Positions 8,784 through 16,619 of a stretch of DNA of 64,000 bases are shown piece after piece. The position numbers and the translations under genes are program-made. The stretch is from assembly GCF_013407925.2 (NCBI RefSeq), contig NZ_CP060201.1, positions 1,674,001 through 1,738,000 of the forward strand. The letters run 5' to 3'. Each line of letters opens with the position of its first letter. Position 1 is the first letter of the stretch. Origin of the DNA: Pseudomonas protegens. GTDB taxonomy: Bacteria; Pseudomonadota; Gammaproteobacteria; Pseudomonadales; Pseudomonadaceae. The notes below the pieces were generated by a model that saw only the letters and a list, made by a program, of their open reading frames with translations, was not told where the DNA came from and ran no database searches.

Positions 8784-9959
8784 TCAGGAGGGCTTGAGCC
8801 AGCTTTCCGCCAGGGCGCCCCAATAGGCCGCGCCGGTGAGCAGGATGTCGTCGTTGAAGTCGTAACCCGGGTTATGCACCATCGGCTGCGCCACACCGTT
8901 GCCGATGAACAGGTAGCTGCCGGGACAGCGTTGCAGCATCCAGCCGAAGTCCTCGCTGCCCATCAGCTTGGGGGTGTTGCCGTCGACCGCATCGGCCCCC
9001 ACCAGCTCGACCCCGACCCGCCGGGCGAACTCGGTTTCTTCCGGGCTGTTGACCAGCACCGGATAGGCCGGGCGATGCTCGATGCTGGCGCGGCAGCCAA
9101 AGCTTTCGGCCTGGGTGCGGATGATCGCCTTGACCCGCTCCAGCATCTGCTCGCGCACCGGTGCGTTGAGGGCCCGCAGGCTCAGGCGCAACAGCGCCTG
9201 CTGAGGAATCACGTTGGCCGCCTCGCCGGCCTGCAGGGCACCGACGGTCACCACCGCGGCTTCCTGAGCGTCGATATTGCGCGCCACCACGGTCTGCAAG
9301 GCCATCACCATGCTCGCCGCCGCCACCAGCGGGTCCACCGCCAGGTGCGGCATGGAGCCATGGCCGCCGACGCCTTCGACTATCACCTCAAGCAGATCCT
9401 GGGAGGCCATCATCGGCCCTTCGCGAAAGCCCAGGTGCCCGGCCGGCAGTCCCGGCATGTTGTGCAGGCCAAACAGCGCATCGCAGGGGAAGCGCTCCAG
9501 CAGGCCATCGGCGAGCATCGCCTCGGCGCCGCCCTGGCCCTCTTCGGCGGGTTGGAAGATCAGGTTCAGGGTGCCGTCGAACGCTCGGGTCGCCGCCAGG
9601 TAGCGCGCCGCCCCCAGCAGGATGGTGGTGTGGCCGTCATGCCCGCAGGCGTGCATGCAACCGCCATGGCGACTGCTGTAGGGAACCCCGGTGTTCTCGA
9701 TGATCGGCAAGGCGTCCATGTCGGCCCGCAGGCCCAGGGTGCGCGTGCCCGTGCCGTTGCGCAGGACGCCCACGACACCGGTTCGGCCAACACCGGTATG
9801 CACTTCATAGCCCCACTCTTCCAAGCAGCGCGCCACCAGCGCCGAGGTGCGCTGTTCTTCGAAACCCAGTTCCGGGTGGGCATGAATGTCATGGCGGATG
9901 GCCCGCAGGTCGCTGGCAATGTCGTTGAGCCAGGCAAGGATGTGCTGGTGTCGGGTCAT
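8784..9959 (-). CDS. M20 family amidohydrolase (hippurate hydrolase/N-acyl-amino-acid hydrolase type)
   Basis: 391 aa, the usual length for M20D amidohydrolases. The metal-binding motifs are present: RADMDALPI, HACGHDGHTTILLG, QPAEEGQGGAEAM, HNMPGLPAG, GGHGSMPHLAVDP in the dimerisation domain, and MGSEDFGWM near the end. Such enzymes cleave N-acylated amino acids (hippurate, acetylated amino acids, IAA conjugates) in the cytoplasm. It is the first gene of the minus-strand cluster with the MHS transporter, amidase and IclR regulator, so it probably catalyses one of the first steps for the imported compound. I would not assign hipO from motifs alone. Confidence 0.9.
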   Translation of the reverse strand: MTRHQHILAWLNDIASDLRAIRHDIHAHPELGFEEQRTSALVARCLEEWGYEVHTGVGRTGVVGVLRNGTGTRTLGLRADMDALPIIENTGVPYSSRHGGCMHACGHDGHTTILLGAARYLAATRAFDGTLNLIFQPAEEGQGGAEAMLADGLLERFPCDALFGLHNMPGLPAGHLGFREGPMMASQDLLEVIVEGVGGHGSMPHLAVDPLVAAASMVMALQTVVARNIDAQEAAVVTVGALQAGEAANVIPQQALLRLSLRALNAPVREQMLERVKAIIRTQAESFGCRASIEHRPAYPVLVNSPEETEFARRVGVELVGADAVDGNTPKLMGSEDFGWMLQRCPGSYLFIGNGVAQPMVHNPGYDFNDDILLTGAAYWGALAESWLKPS

Positions 9960-10083
9960 GGCGTATCTCCTCTGGGCCGGGTGGCTTCCCGTTCTTGTTG
10001 TCGGAGCGCTGCACGAGGGGCCGGACCTGCTCGAAGCGCTGCGTCAGATAACCGCGCGGCGCGGCACAGGACAATCAAATGTG

Positions 10084-10100
10084 GTTCCACTGCATGGAAC
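10084..10100. promoter_or_regulatory. Candidate IclR-type operator upstream of the M20 gene
   Basis: Palindrome GTTCCA (10084-10089) - 5 nt - TGGAAC (10095-10100), within a slightly longer imperfect repeat TGTGGTTCCA / TGGAACACA. It lies about 125 bp upstream of the M20 start, in the only sizeable gap before the four-gene unit. Assigning it to the IclR protein at 5053-5823 is inference. Confidence 0.4.
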
Positions 10101-10130
10101 ACATCATCGGCGGTGCGGCTTGATCGAGGA

Positions 10131-10460
10131 TCAGGGATCGAGGCGGCAGCCTTCGCGGGGCCCCAGCCAGGAAGCGCTGTGGGTCCGCCCCAGGGCGCTG
10201 GCGGTGACTCGCCGGGCCTGGGGCTCATCGTTGAAGCCGCTGATGGGCAGGTACTGGCGCACGTAGGCGCGGCAGTCTTCGGCAGGTTGTTGCATCACGT
10301 AACGGCAGGAGCAGTATTCCTTGGCGGTGTAGGCTCCGAGGATGTCGGGAAAGGCCTGCAAGGCCACCCGCTGCTGCCAGCCCCAGCCCAGCAGCAGGAG
10401 CAGCGCCAGCAGCAACAGGCTGAGCAGCGGATGACGTCGCATCCAGGTCTGGCGCTTCAT
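10131..10460 (-). CDS. Small membrane-anchored protein with CxC motif, unknown function
   Basis: 109 aa from the ATG at 10460, which overlaps the stop of the upstream serine hydrolase (ATGA), so the pair is translationally coupled. The N-terminus is basic, then a strongly hydrophobic stretch of Leu residues (about 12-24) forms a membrane anchor or uncleaved signal, leaving a periplasmic domain. That domain has EYCSCRYVMQQPAEDC and a later Cys (EGCRLDP), so four cysteines could form disulfides. I do not recognise a named family. The constant pairing with a penicillin-binding-like serine hydrolase suggests a periplasmic partner role, which is inference. Confidence 0.75.
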   Translation of the reverse strand: MKRQTWMRRHPLLSLLLLALLLLLGWGWQQRVALQAFPDILGAYTAKEYCSCRYVMQQPAEDCRAYVRQYLPISGFNDEPQARRVTASALGRTHSASWLGPREGCRLDP

Positions 10461-11554
10461 GGCGGACTCGACTCGGGAAAAGCCGCCAGGACCCGCTTGA
10501 GCAGCTCGTTGTGCCGATAGCTGCCATCGCGATCGTCGCCATAGCGCACGATCACCAGGCGCTCGGCGGGCAGGATGTACAGCGCCTGGCCCCAGTGTCC
10601 CAGCGCCGCATACGTGTCCGCCGGTGCATCCGGCCAGGGCCGGGGCGCACCGTCCACCGCGCGATTGAGCCACCAGTGCCCGCCCGCCACGGCCACGTCC
10701 TGGTTGGCCCGGTAACCGGCAAAGGGAGTGCGGCAGAACTCGACCCAGGCCCGGGGCAACAATTGCCGGTCACGCCAGCGGCCATCGCGCTGCATCAACA
10801 GGCCGACCCGCGCCAGATCCCGAGCGGTCAGGTACAGGTAGGACGAAGCGACGAAGGTGCCGGCCGCGTCGCGCTCCCACACCGCCTGGGTGATTCCCAG
10901 GGGGTCTAACAGCGCGTGCCAGGGGTAGTCCGCATACTGCTCGGCCCCCACCATCCCCCGCAGACTGGCCGCCAGCAGGTTGCTGTCGCCACTGGAGTAG
11001 CGAAACACCTGCCCCGCCGGCGCGGCGGCCGCCTGCTGCGCGGCGAATGCGGCCATGTCCCGATGGCCCCGGGTGTAGAGCATGGCCACCACCGAGGAGT
11101 GGAGCGGTGCGTATTCGTAGTCTTCCTGCCAATCCAGGCCCGAGCCCCAGTGCAGCAAGTCGGCCAGGGTAATGCGCGGATGCCGCTGCAGCGCCGGGTA
11201 ATACTGCGCGGCAGGGTCCTGCAGCTGAAAGCGACCTTCAGCGAAGGCGACGCCCAACACCACCGCCAGCAGACTCTTGCTGGCAGACCAGATGAGATGG
11301 GGCGTCTGCGGTCCGGTGGCGCCGGCATAGCGCTCGTAAAGCAGCTGGCCATCGCGGATCACCAGCAAGGCGTCGGTGCGAATACCTTGTCGGGACGAAT
11401 CGTCCCTGGGCTCGAAGGCGTAGTCCTCCAGCGCCTGGAGCGCCGGACCTGCGACGCTCGGGCCCCGGCTCCATTGCGCCCCCGGCCACTCCTCGGCCCG
11501 GGCCGGCCAGTTCAGGCATACCAGCAACGCCAGCAGGATCGGACCTTTGACCAT
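10457..11554 (-). CDS. Serine hydrolase of the beta-lactamase / 6-aminohexanoate-dimer hydrolase type
   Basis: 365 aa from ATG 11554; a GTG three codons upstream (11563) is the alternative, and neither has a strong ribosome binding site. A signal peptide (residues 1-20, ending ARA) directs it to the periplasm. The SxxK nucleophile motif is SASK in HLIWSASKSLLAV, and FRYSSGDSNLLA carries the second-motif Tyr of the NylB-like group. Members of this class C beta-lactamase-like family cleave varied amides or esters, and substrate cannot be inferred. It is coupled to the small CxC protein gene downstream. Confidence 0.85.
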   Translation of the reverse strand: MVKGPILLALLVCLNWPARAEEWPGAQWSRGPSVAGPALQALEDYAFEPRDDSSRQGIRTDALLVIRDGQLLYERYAGATGPQTPHLIWSASKSLLAVVLGVAFAEGRFQLQDPAAQYYPALQRHPRITLADLLHWGSGLDWQEDYEYAPLHSSVVAMLYTRGHRDMAAFAAQQAAAAPAGQVFRYSSGDSNLLAASLRGMVGAEQYADYPWHALLDPLGITQAVWERDAAGTFVASSYLYLTARDLARVGLLMQRDGRWRDRQLLPRAWVEFCRTPFAGYRANQDVAVAGGHWWLNRAVDGAPRPWPDAPADTYAALGHWGQALYILPAERLVIVRYGDDRDGSYRHNELLKRVLAAFPESSPP

Positions 11555-11670
11555 GGATGACACTCGAATGACGTCAGTGGCCGAGCCTAGTCCAGGCGGA
11601 TGACAGTTTCACTGCAAGTGCCTTCGTTTGTTCAAGCTGGCTTCGAGCCCTGTGCAACACTCTCGGGCCC

Positions 11671-11695
11671 TTTCGCCGGCGAGCCGGCTCCTACG
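11671..11695. repeat. REP element, family B (single copy)
   Basis: One REP unit: TTCGCCGGCGAGCCGGCTCC plus TACG. It lies between the 5' side of the serine hydrolase gene and the end of the acyl-CoA dehydrogenase-like gene. It matches the units at 14289-14349 and 59771-59813. Confidence 0.75.
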
Positions 11696-12614
11696 CAAGG
11701 GGGCGTTGTTGCTGAAACGAGGCCAGGGCTTTGGCCAGGCGTTGTGCCCGGGCGCCGGCGGCCAGGTCCAACAGCGCCTGGTCCCGGGACCATTGGCTGC
11801 GCCAACCCTCGGGGCCATTGGCGAATGCGGCGTCGATCTCAGGCCGCAATGCCTGGAACTGGGCGAACACACCACCCAACAGAATGTGCCCGCTGCTCAA
11901 GCAAGGGTTTTGCCGACTGGCTTCGGCACACCCTGCCAGCAGCGCCAGGAGCTGCAGTTGCAAAGACTGCGGCCAATCACTGTCCTGCCCCACGCCATAC
12001 AGCCAGGCGAGCATGGCACTCAGGACATAGATGTCTTCCAGGGTGCGGAAGGGTTTGACATAGGCATCCCAGCCGTCGCCGGCGAGCAGTTCGCAAGCGG
12101 CGTTGTCCAGCAGCAGGCAGCCATGACTGATCTCCGGCATCAGGCCGATGGCCGGCAGGGTCTGGACCTTGACCCCAGGCTCCCCGGCGTAGACCACGGT
12201 CAGGCGCAAGGCCGCCCGCTCCCCCGGCGCCTCGCTGCGGGCCGCCACCAGCAGCCAATCCGCCGCATCGCCGGCGGTGACAAAATCCTTGCGTCCGCAC
12301 AGACGCAAATCCTCAAGCCGGGTCTGCATGTCGGCCGGGCGCAGGCTGTGACCTTCGGTCGCGCACAAAGCCCCCAGGCTGAGCGGCGCGCTGGGCCACA
12401 ACATGCGCAATGCCGCCTGGTAACCCACCAGAAAGGCCAGCCCGGGGGCGCTCATCAGACGCCCGCCGCGCACCGCCAGCTCAAAGGGCGTGACCGCGCC
12501 CAGATGGGTCAGCAAAGCCCCGTAACCCTCGGCCAGATCAGGGTTGGCGGGCAGTCGTTCATGGCTCTCGAGCAGGGCTTGCCAGGGCATTCGAAGGTCC
12601 TCAGGGGCTGTCAT
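11691..12614 (-). CDS. Acyl-CoA dehydrogenase-like protein, diverged
   Basis: 307 aa, shorter than the about 380 aa of normal acyl-CoA dehydrogenases. The middle keeps family character: an [23 protein letters not shown] segment (given here as [11 protein letters not shown] and [11 protein letters not shown]) resembles the LxGxKxWVTxA...AD motif, followed by [20 protein letters not shown]. The FAD-contact TxP/S-GSD motif is eroded to CATEGHSL and the C-terminal helical bundle is incomplete, with no obvious catalytic Glu. Dehydrogenase activity is therefore doubtful. It is divergent from olsB with 116 bp between starts, which hints at a link to ornithine-lipid acyl groups. Function is unknown. 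Confidence 0.65.
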   Translation of the reverse strand: MTAPEDLRMPWQALLESHERLPANPDLAEGYGALLTHLGAVTPFELAVRGGRLMSAPGLAFLVGYQAALRMLWPSAPLSLGALCATEGHSLRPADMQTRLEDLRLCGRKDFVTAGDAADWLLVAARSEAPGERAALRLTVVYAGEPGVKVQTLPAIGLMPEISHGCLLLDNAACELLAGDGWDAYVKPFRTLEDIYVLSAMLAWLYGVGQDSDWPQSLQLQLLALLAGCAEASRQNPCLSSGHILLGGVFAQFQALRPEIDAAFANGPEGWRSQWSRDQALLDLAAGARAQRLAKALASFQQQRPLA

Positions 12615-12730
12615 ACAAGCATCACCAAAGCTTCATGGTGATGACACCGGGGCTACATAGCCTGACTTTGCACAACAAAGTCGATTGGCTGCAACCCAAG
12701 GCGGGTCAGTGGCCCGCACGGAGATTCACG

Positions 12731-13486
12731 ATGACTCAGATCGCCCGCATCAGCGACACCGGCATTGAACGCCGCCTGCAGGCCGAACGCCTGATCGGCG
12801 CCCAAGCCCTGCAGGAAGCCCAGGCCTTGCGCTTCAACGTCTTCAGCGGCGAGTTCAACGCCAAGCTCAAGGGCGCGGAATGGGGTCTGGACATGGATGA
12901 CTATGACGTTCACTGCAGCCACATCGGTGTGCGCGACCTGAACACCGGTCGCCTGGTGGCCACCACCCGCCTGCTGGACCACCAGGCCGCCAGCAGCCTG
13001 GGGCGTTTCTACAGCGAAGAGGAATTCAGCCTGCACGGCCTGACGCAGCTCAAGGGCCCGATTCTCGAAATCGGTCGCACCTGCGTCGACCCGGCCTACC
13101 GCAACGGCGGCACCATTGCCGTGCTCTGGGGCGAGCTGGCGGAAGTGCTCAACCAGGGCGGCTACAGCTACCTGATGGGCTGCGCCAGCATCCCCATGCA
13201 GGACGGCGGCATCCAGGCCCAGGCGATCATGCAACGGTTGCGGGAGCGCTACCTGAGCACCGAACACCTGCGAGCCGAGCCGAAGAACCCGCTGCCCAGC
13301 CTGGACATTCCGTCCAATGTGATTGCCGAGATGCCACCGCTGCTCAAGGCCTACATGCGCCTGGGCGCGAAGATCTGCGGCGAGCCGTGCTGGGACGAAG
13401 ACTTCCAGGTCGCCGACGTATTTATCCTGCTCAAGCGTGACGAGTTGTGCCCGCGCTACGCCCGGCACTTCAAGGCGGCGGTCTGA
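12731..13486 (+). CDS. olsB: L-ornithine N(alpha)-acyltransferase
   Basis: 251 aa from the ATG at 12731; an upstream in-frame ATG (12635) would add residues with no family similarity. The protein is the OlsB/GNAT-like acyltransferase: [18 protein letters not shown], then [11 protein letters not shown], and [27 protein letters not shown] (in parts), the acyl-carrier binding region. It transfers a 3-hydroxyacyl group from ACP to the alpha-amino group of ornithine to make lyso-ornithine lipid. The next gene, olsA, overlaps its stop (TGATG) and completes the pathway. Ornithine lipids replace phospholipids under phosphate limitation; no Pho box was recognised upstream. Confidence 0.92.
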   Translation: MTQIARISDTGIERRLQAERLIGAQALQEAQALRFNVFSGEFNAKLKGAEWGLDMDDYDVHCSHIGVRDLNTGRLVATTRLLDHQAASSLGRFYSEEEFSLHGLTQLKGPILEIGRTCVDPAYRNGGTIAVLWGELAEVLNQGGYSYLMGCASIPMQDGGIQAQAIMQRLRERYLSTEHLRAEPKNPLPSLDIPSNVIAEMPPLLKAYMRLGAKICGEPCWDEDFQVADVFILLKRDELCPRYARHFKAAV

Positions 13487-14280
13487 TGCGCCGGCTGCGG
13501 GTCTACGGGCGCATCGCCCGGGTGCTGCTGGTGGTGGCGCTGGGCCTGAGCATGGCCAGTGTCTTTGGTCTGCTGGAGCGCCTGGGCGTGGCCAATTCCA
13601 TGGTCCGGCGCCAGCGCTGGTCGCGCTTCTTCATGGCGCGCTTGAGCAATGCCTTGCCCTTCCAGGTCTCGGTGCATGGCCAGTTGCCCAGGCAGCCGAT
13701 GCTCTGGGTCAGCAACCATGTGTCCTGGACCGACATTCCGCTGCTGGGCATGCTCACGCCGCTGTCCTTCCTGTCCAAGGCCGAAGTGCGTACCTGGCCG
13801 GTGGCCGGCTGGCTGGCGGCCAAGGCCGGCAGCCTGTTCATCCGCCGCGGGGCCGGCGACAGCCAACTGATCCGCAAGCAGATGACCCGTCACCTGCAGG
13901 AGCAGCATCCATTGCTGCTGTTCCCCGAAGGCACCACCACCGACGGCCATGGCCTGCGGACCTTCCACGGACGCCTGCTGGCCAGTGCCATCGACGCCGG
14001 CGTGGCGCTGCAACCGGTGGCGATCCGCTATTTGCGCAATGGCCAGATCGACAGCCTGGCGCCCTTCATTGGCGACGACGACCTGCTCTCGCACTTGATG
14101 CGGCTGTTCGCCAACGACCGGGGCCAGGTGGAGATTCATCTGCTCAAGCCGATTGCCTGTCAGGGCCAGGAACGTGCGGCACTGGCCTTTCAGGCCCAGC
14201 AAGCGGTGCAAAAAGCGCTATTTGGCGACGTTGTCCAACCCGCCGAACCACGTCGCAGCGGCGAACTGGTCGCCGCCTGA
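13486..14280 (+). CDS. olsA: Lyso-ornithine lipid O-acyltransferase (PlsC family)
   Basis: 264 aa from the ATG at 13486 that shares its A with the olsB stop. One N-terminal membrane span (residues 10-30) is followed by the acyltransferase box NHVSWTDIP (HX4D) and FPEGTTTDG, then the acceptor-site region. It adds the second fatty acyl group through an ester bond to lyso-ornithine lipid at the inner membrane and can also act like PlsC on lysophosphatidate. Coupling to olsB supports the role. Confidence 0.92.
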   Translation: MRRLRVYGRIARVLLVVALGLSMASVFGLLERLGVANSMVRRQRWSRFFMARLSNALPFQVSVHGQLPRQPMLWVSNHVSWTDIPLLGMLTPLSFLSKAEVRTWPVAGWLAAKAGSLFIRRGAGDSQLIRKQMTRHLQEQHPLLLFPEGTTTDGHGLRTFHGRLLASAIDAGVALQPVAIRYLRNGQIDSLAPFIGDDDLLSHLMRLFANDRGQVEIHLLKPIACQGQERAALAFQAQQAVQKALFGDVVQPAEPRRSGELVAA

Positions 14281-14288
14281 ACCACTCC

Positions 14289-14349
14289 GTAGGAGCCGGC
14301 TTGCCGGCGAAGATGCTAAAGGCGCTTTCGCTGGCAAGCCGGCTCCTAC
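14289..14349. repeat. REPIN: inverted pair of family-B REP units
   Basis: GTAGGAGCCGGCTTGCCGGC at 14289-14308 (plus GAA) and the inverted copy TTCGCTGGCAAGCCGGCTCC at 14327-14346 (plus TAC), separated by about 15 bp. Arms match at all but one position. It lies between the convergent ends of olsA and acpH and could also stop transcription in both directions. Confidence 0.85.
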
Positions 14350-14363
14350 CGAGGGGACGTTCG

Positions 14364-14945
14364 TCAGGGTAACTGGATGTGCTGCACGGCGAACGCCTGC
14401 AATTGCGGATAAAAATCGCGGAAATCCTCGCTCAACGGCTGATACAGCCGCTCCAGCTCCCCCATCGCCGCCGTCAGCTCCTCCGGTTGCGACAAGCGCC
14501 GGGCAATCCCGCGCAACACCTGCTCCAGCACCTGGAAATCCCGGTAGGAACCCAACCAGTCATCCGCCGCCATGTAGGGCGCGATCTGCGCCAGGCGCCC
14601 GGGCAACTGCGGCTCGGCCGCCAGCACCCGATACACGTCGGCGGTGAAATGTTGCAAGGGACGATCGGCGTACTGGGCCCAGTCCCGGGCCAGGCAGTGG
14701 TCGAAGAACACGTCGATGACGATGCCGGCATAGCGCCGCCGGGTCAGGGAGAAACGCGACAGCGCCGCACTCACCCGCGGGTGGCTGTCGGTGTAGGTGT
14801 CGATGCGCCGATGCAGCTGGATCGCTGCCTCGACCTCGGGGGCAAACTGCCCTTGCAGGCGGCCTTTGACGAAATCGCCATACAGGCTGCCGAGTAATTG
14901 ACCCGGACGCTGGCCGCCAAGGTGTAGATGTGCGAGATAATTCAT
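14364..14945 (-). CDS. acpH: Acyl carrier protein phosphodiesterase
   Basis: 193 aa, the same length as E. coli AcpH. The N-terminus MNYLAHLHLGG and the segment LLGSLYGDFVKGRLQG are characteristic; RRIDTYTDSHP and GIVIDVFFDHCLARDW carry the His/Asp residues expected for the HD-like metal site. The enzyme removes the 4'-phosphopantetheine arm from holo-ACP. The gene is single, convergent with olsA and divergent from the arsR-like gene. Confidence 0.93.
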   Translation of the reverse strand: MNYLAHLHLGGQRPGQLLGSLYGDFVKGRLQGQFAPEVEAAIQLHRRIDTYTDSHPRVSAALSRFSLTRRRYAGIVIDVFFDHCLARDWAQYADRPLQHFTADVYRVLAAEPQLPGRLAQIAPYMAADDWLGSYRDFQVLEQVLRGIARRLSQPEELTAAMGELERLYQPLSEDFRDFYPQLQAFAVQHIQLP

Positions 14946-14985
14946 TCGCGCAGCTTAGCACCGCGCTCAACGCATCGTTATAACC

Positions 14986-15035
14986 CGATATACCGATAAG
15001 CGATGATTTAAGATCAAAATCATATTGGTATATCG
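14986..15035. promoter_or_regulatory. Inverted repeats in the arsR promoter region, candidate operator
   Basis: CGATATACC (14986-14994) is exactly complementary to GGTATATCG (15027-15035). Nested inside is ATGATTT / AAATCAT around 15003-15022. The whole 14946-15098 gap is much more AT-rich than its surroundings. The site lies 65-110 bp upstream of the arsR-family gene, so autoregulation is likely but inferred. Confidence 0.5.
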
Positions 15036-15098
15036 CGAAATAACGATTTAAATTTCGCCTCATCGCGATACAACGTTTTATGGAAAACGAGCACCGCC

Positions 15099-15401
15099 AT
15101 GTCCCTCGACCTCGACGAAATAATAAAAGCCCTGGCACATCCGGTTCGCAGGGAAATCCTGCACTGGCTGAAAGACCCGACAGTCGAATTCCCCGATCAG
15201 GCTCACAGCAATGAGCACGGCGTCTGTGCCGGACAGATCGATCAACGCTGCGGCCTGTCGCAGTCGACCGTGTCCGCCCACCTCGCCACCCTGCAGCGCG
15301 CAGGCCTGATCAGCAGCCGGAAAGTCGGCCAATGGCATTTTTTCAAACGCAATGAGGAAGTCATCCAGCAGTTCCTCACGCAAATGAGCCAACAGCTCTG
15401 A
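15099..15401 (+). CDS. ArsR family transcriptional regulator
   Basis: 100 aa. A single winged helix domain: LAHPVRREILHWLKDP, then GVCAGQIDQRCGLSQSTVSAHLATLQRAG (in parts, residues 46-75) as recognition helix, and GLISSRKVGQWHFFKRN as wing. There is one Cys in GVCAGQ, and no CxC metal site of the ArsR/SmtB type, so metal sensing is doubtful. It leads an operon with an MFS exporter and an old-yellow-enzyme reductase, so it may respond to an electrophile or other xenobiotic. Confidence 0.9.
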   Translation: MSLDLDEIIKALAHPVRREILHWLKDPTVEFPDQAHSNEHGVCAGQIDQRCGLSQSTVSAHLATLQRAGLISSRKVGQWHFFKRNEEVIQQFLTQMSQQL

Positions 15402-15419
15402 TCTGACAAGGACCCGACA

Positions 15420-16586
15420 ATGCCCCTTTCACTCATCATCCTGGCCTTGAGTGCCTTCGCCATCGGCACCACCGAGTTCGTCATCATGGGGCTTTTGCCC
15501 GATGTGGCGGCGGACCTCGGGGTGTCGATTCCCGGCGCTGGCTGGCTGGTCACCGGCTACGCCCTGGGCGTGGCCATCGGTGCGCCGTTCATGGCCCTGG
15601 CCACCGCGCGCCTGCCGCGCAAGGCAGCCCTGGTGGCGCTGATGGGCATCTTCATTGTCGGCAACCTGCTGTGCGCACTGGCCAGTGATTACAACGTGCT
15701 GATGTTCGCCCGGGTGATCACGGCGCTGTGCCACGGTGCCTTCTTCGGTATCGGTTCAGTGGTGGCCGCCGGCCTGGTGCCCGCCAACAAGCGCGCCTCG
15801 GCCGTGGCCCTGATGTTTACCGGCCTGACCCTGGCCAACGTCCTCGGCGTCCCGCTGGGCACCGCCTTGGGCCAGTCGGCCGGCTGGCGCTCGACCTTCT
15901 GGGCGGTGACGGTGATCGGCGTGATCGCGCTGATCGGCCTGCTGCGCTTTTTGCCGGCCAGGCGCGATGAGGAAAAACTCGACATGCGTTCGGAACTGGC
16001 AGCCCTCAAGGGGGCCGGAATCTGGCTGTCCCTCAGCATGACCGCGCTGTTCGCCGCGTCGATGTTCACCCTCTTCACTTATGTCGCACCGCTGCTGGGC
16101 GACGTCACCGGCGTCTCGCCCCGGGGCGTGACCTGGACCCTGCTGCTGATCGGCCTGGGCCTGACCCTGGGCAACATCATCGGCGGCAAGCTGGCGGACA
16201 AGCGCCTGGGCGCCACCCTGATCGGCGTGTTCGCGGCCATGGCGGTGGTTTCCACCGTGCTGACCTGGACCAGCGTGGCGTTGATTCCCACCGAGATCAC
16301 TCTGTTCCTCTGGGCCACCGCTTCGTTTGCCGCGGTGCCGGCCTTGCAGGTCAATGTGGTGACCTTCGGCAAGGCCGCGCCGAACCTGGTGTCGACCCTG
16401 AACATCGGCGCTTTCAACATCGGCAACGCCCTGGGCGCCTGGGTCGGCGGCAGCGTCATCGCCCACGGTTTCGGCCTCACCAGCGTGCCGCTGGCGGCCG
16501 CGGTCCTGGCGATCCTGGCCCTGCTGGTGACGCTGATTACCTTCCGCCAGGGCGGCAATGCCGAACTGGCTGCTGCAACCCACTGA
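15420..16586 (+). CDS. MFS transporter, drug:H+ antiporter-1 (AraJ/YdhP-like)
   Basis: 388 aa with twelve predicted membrane segments. MPLSLIILALSAFAIGTTEF and VIMGLLPDVAADLGVSIPGAGWLVTGYALGVAIGAP (in parts) are typical of the AraJ/YdhP/Bcr-like DHA1 efflux group. It begins 18 bp after the ArsR gene and ends 33 bp before the reductase, so all three form one operon. It would export a small organic compound or drug; the substrate is unknown. Confidence 0.9.
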   Translation: MPLSLIILALSAFAIGTTEFVIMGLLPDVAADLGVSIPGAGWLVTGYALGVAIGAPFMALATARLPRKAALVALMGIFIVGNLLCALASDYNVLMFARVITALCHGAFFGIGSVVAAGLVPANKRASAVALMFTGLTLANVLGVPLGTALGQSAGWRSTFWAVTVIGVIALIGLLRFLPARRDEEKLDMRSELAALKGAGIWLSLSMTALFAASMFTLFTYVAPLLGDVTGVSPRGVTWTLLLIGLGLTLGNIIGGKLADKRLGATLIGVFAAMAVVSTVLTWTSVALIPTEITLFLWATASFAAVPALQVNVVTFGKAAPNLVSTLNIGAFNIGNALGAWVGGSVIAHGFGLTSVPLAAAVLAILALLVTLITFRQGGNAELAAATH

Positions 16587-16619
16587 ACCCTTTGTTTCCT
16601 ATATAGAAGGCTGCATTCC

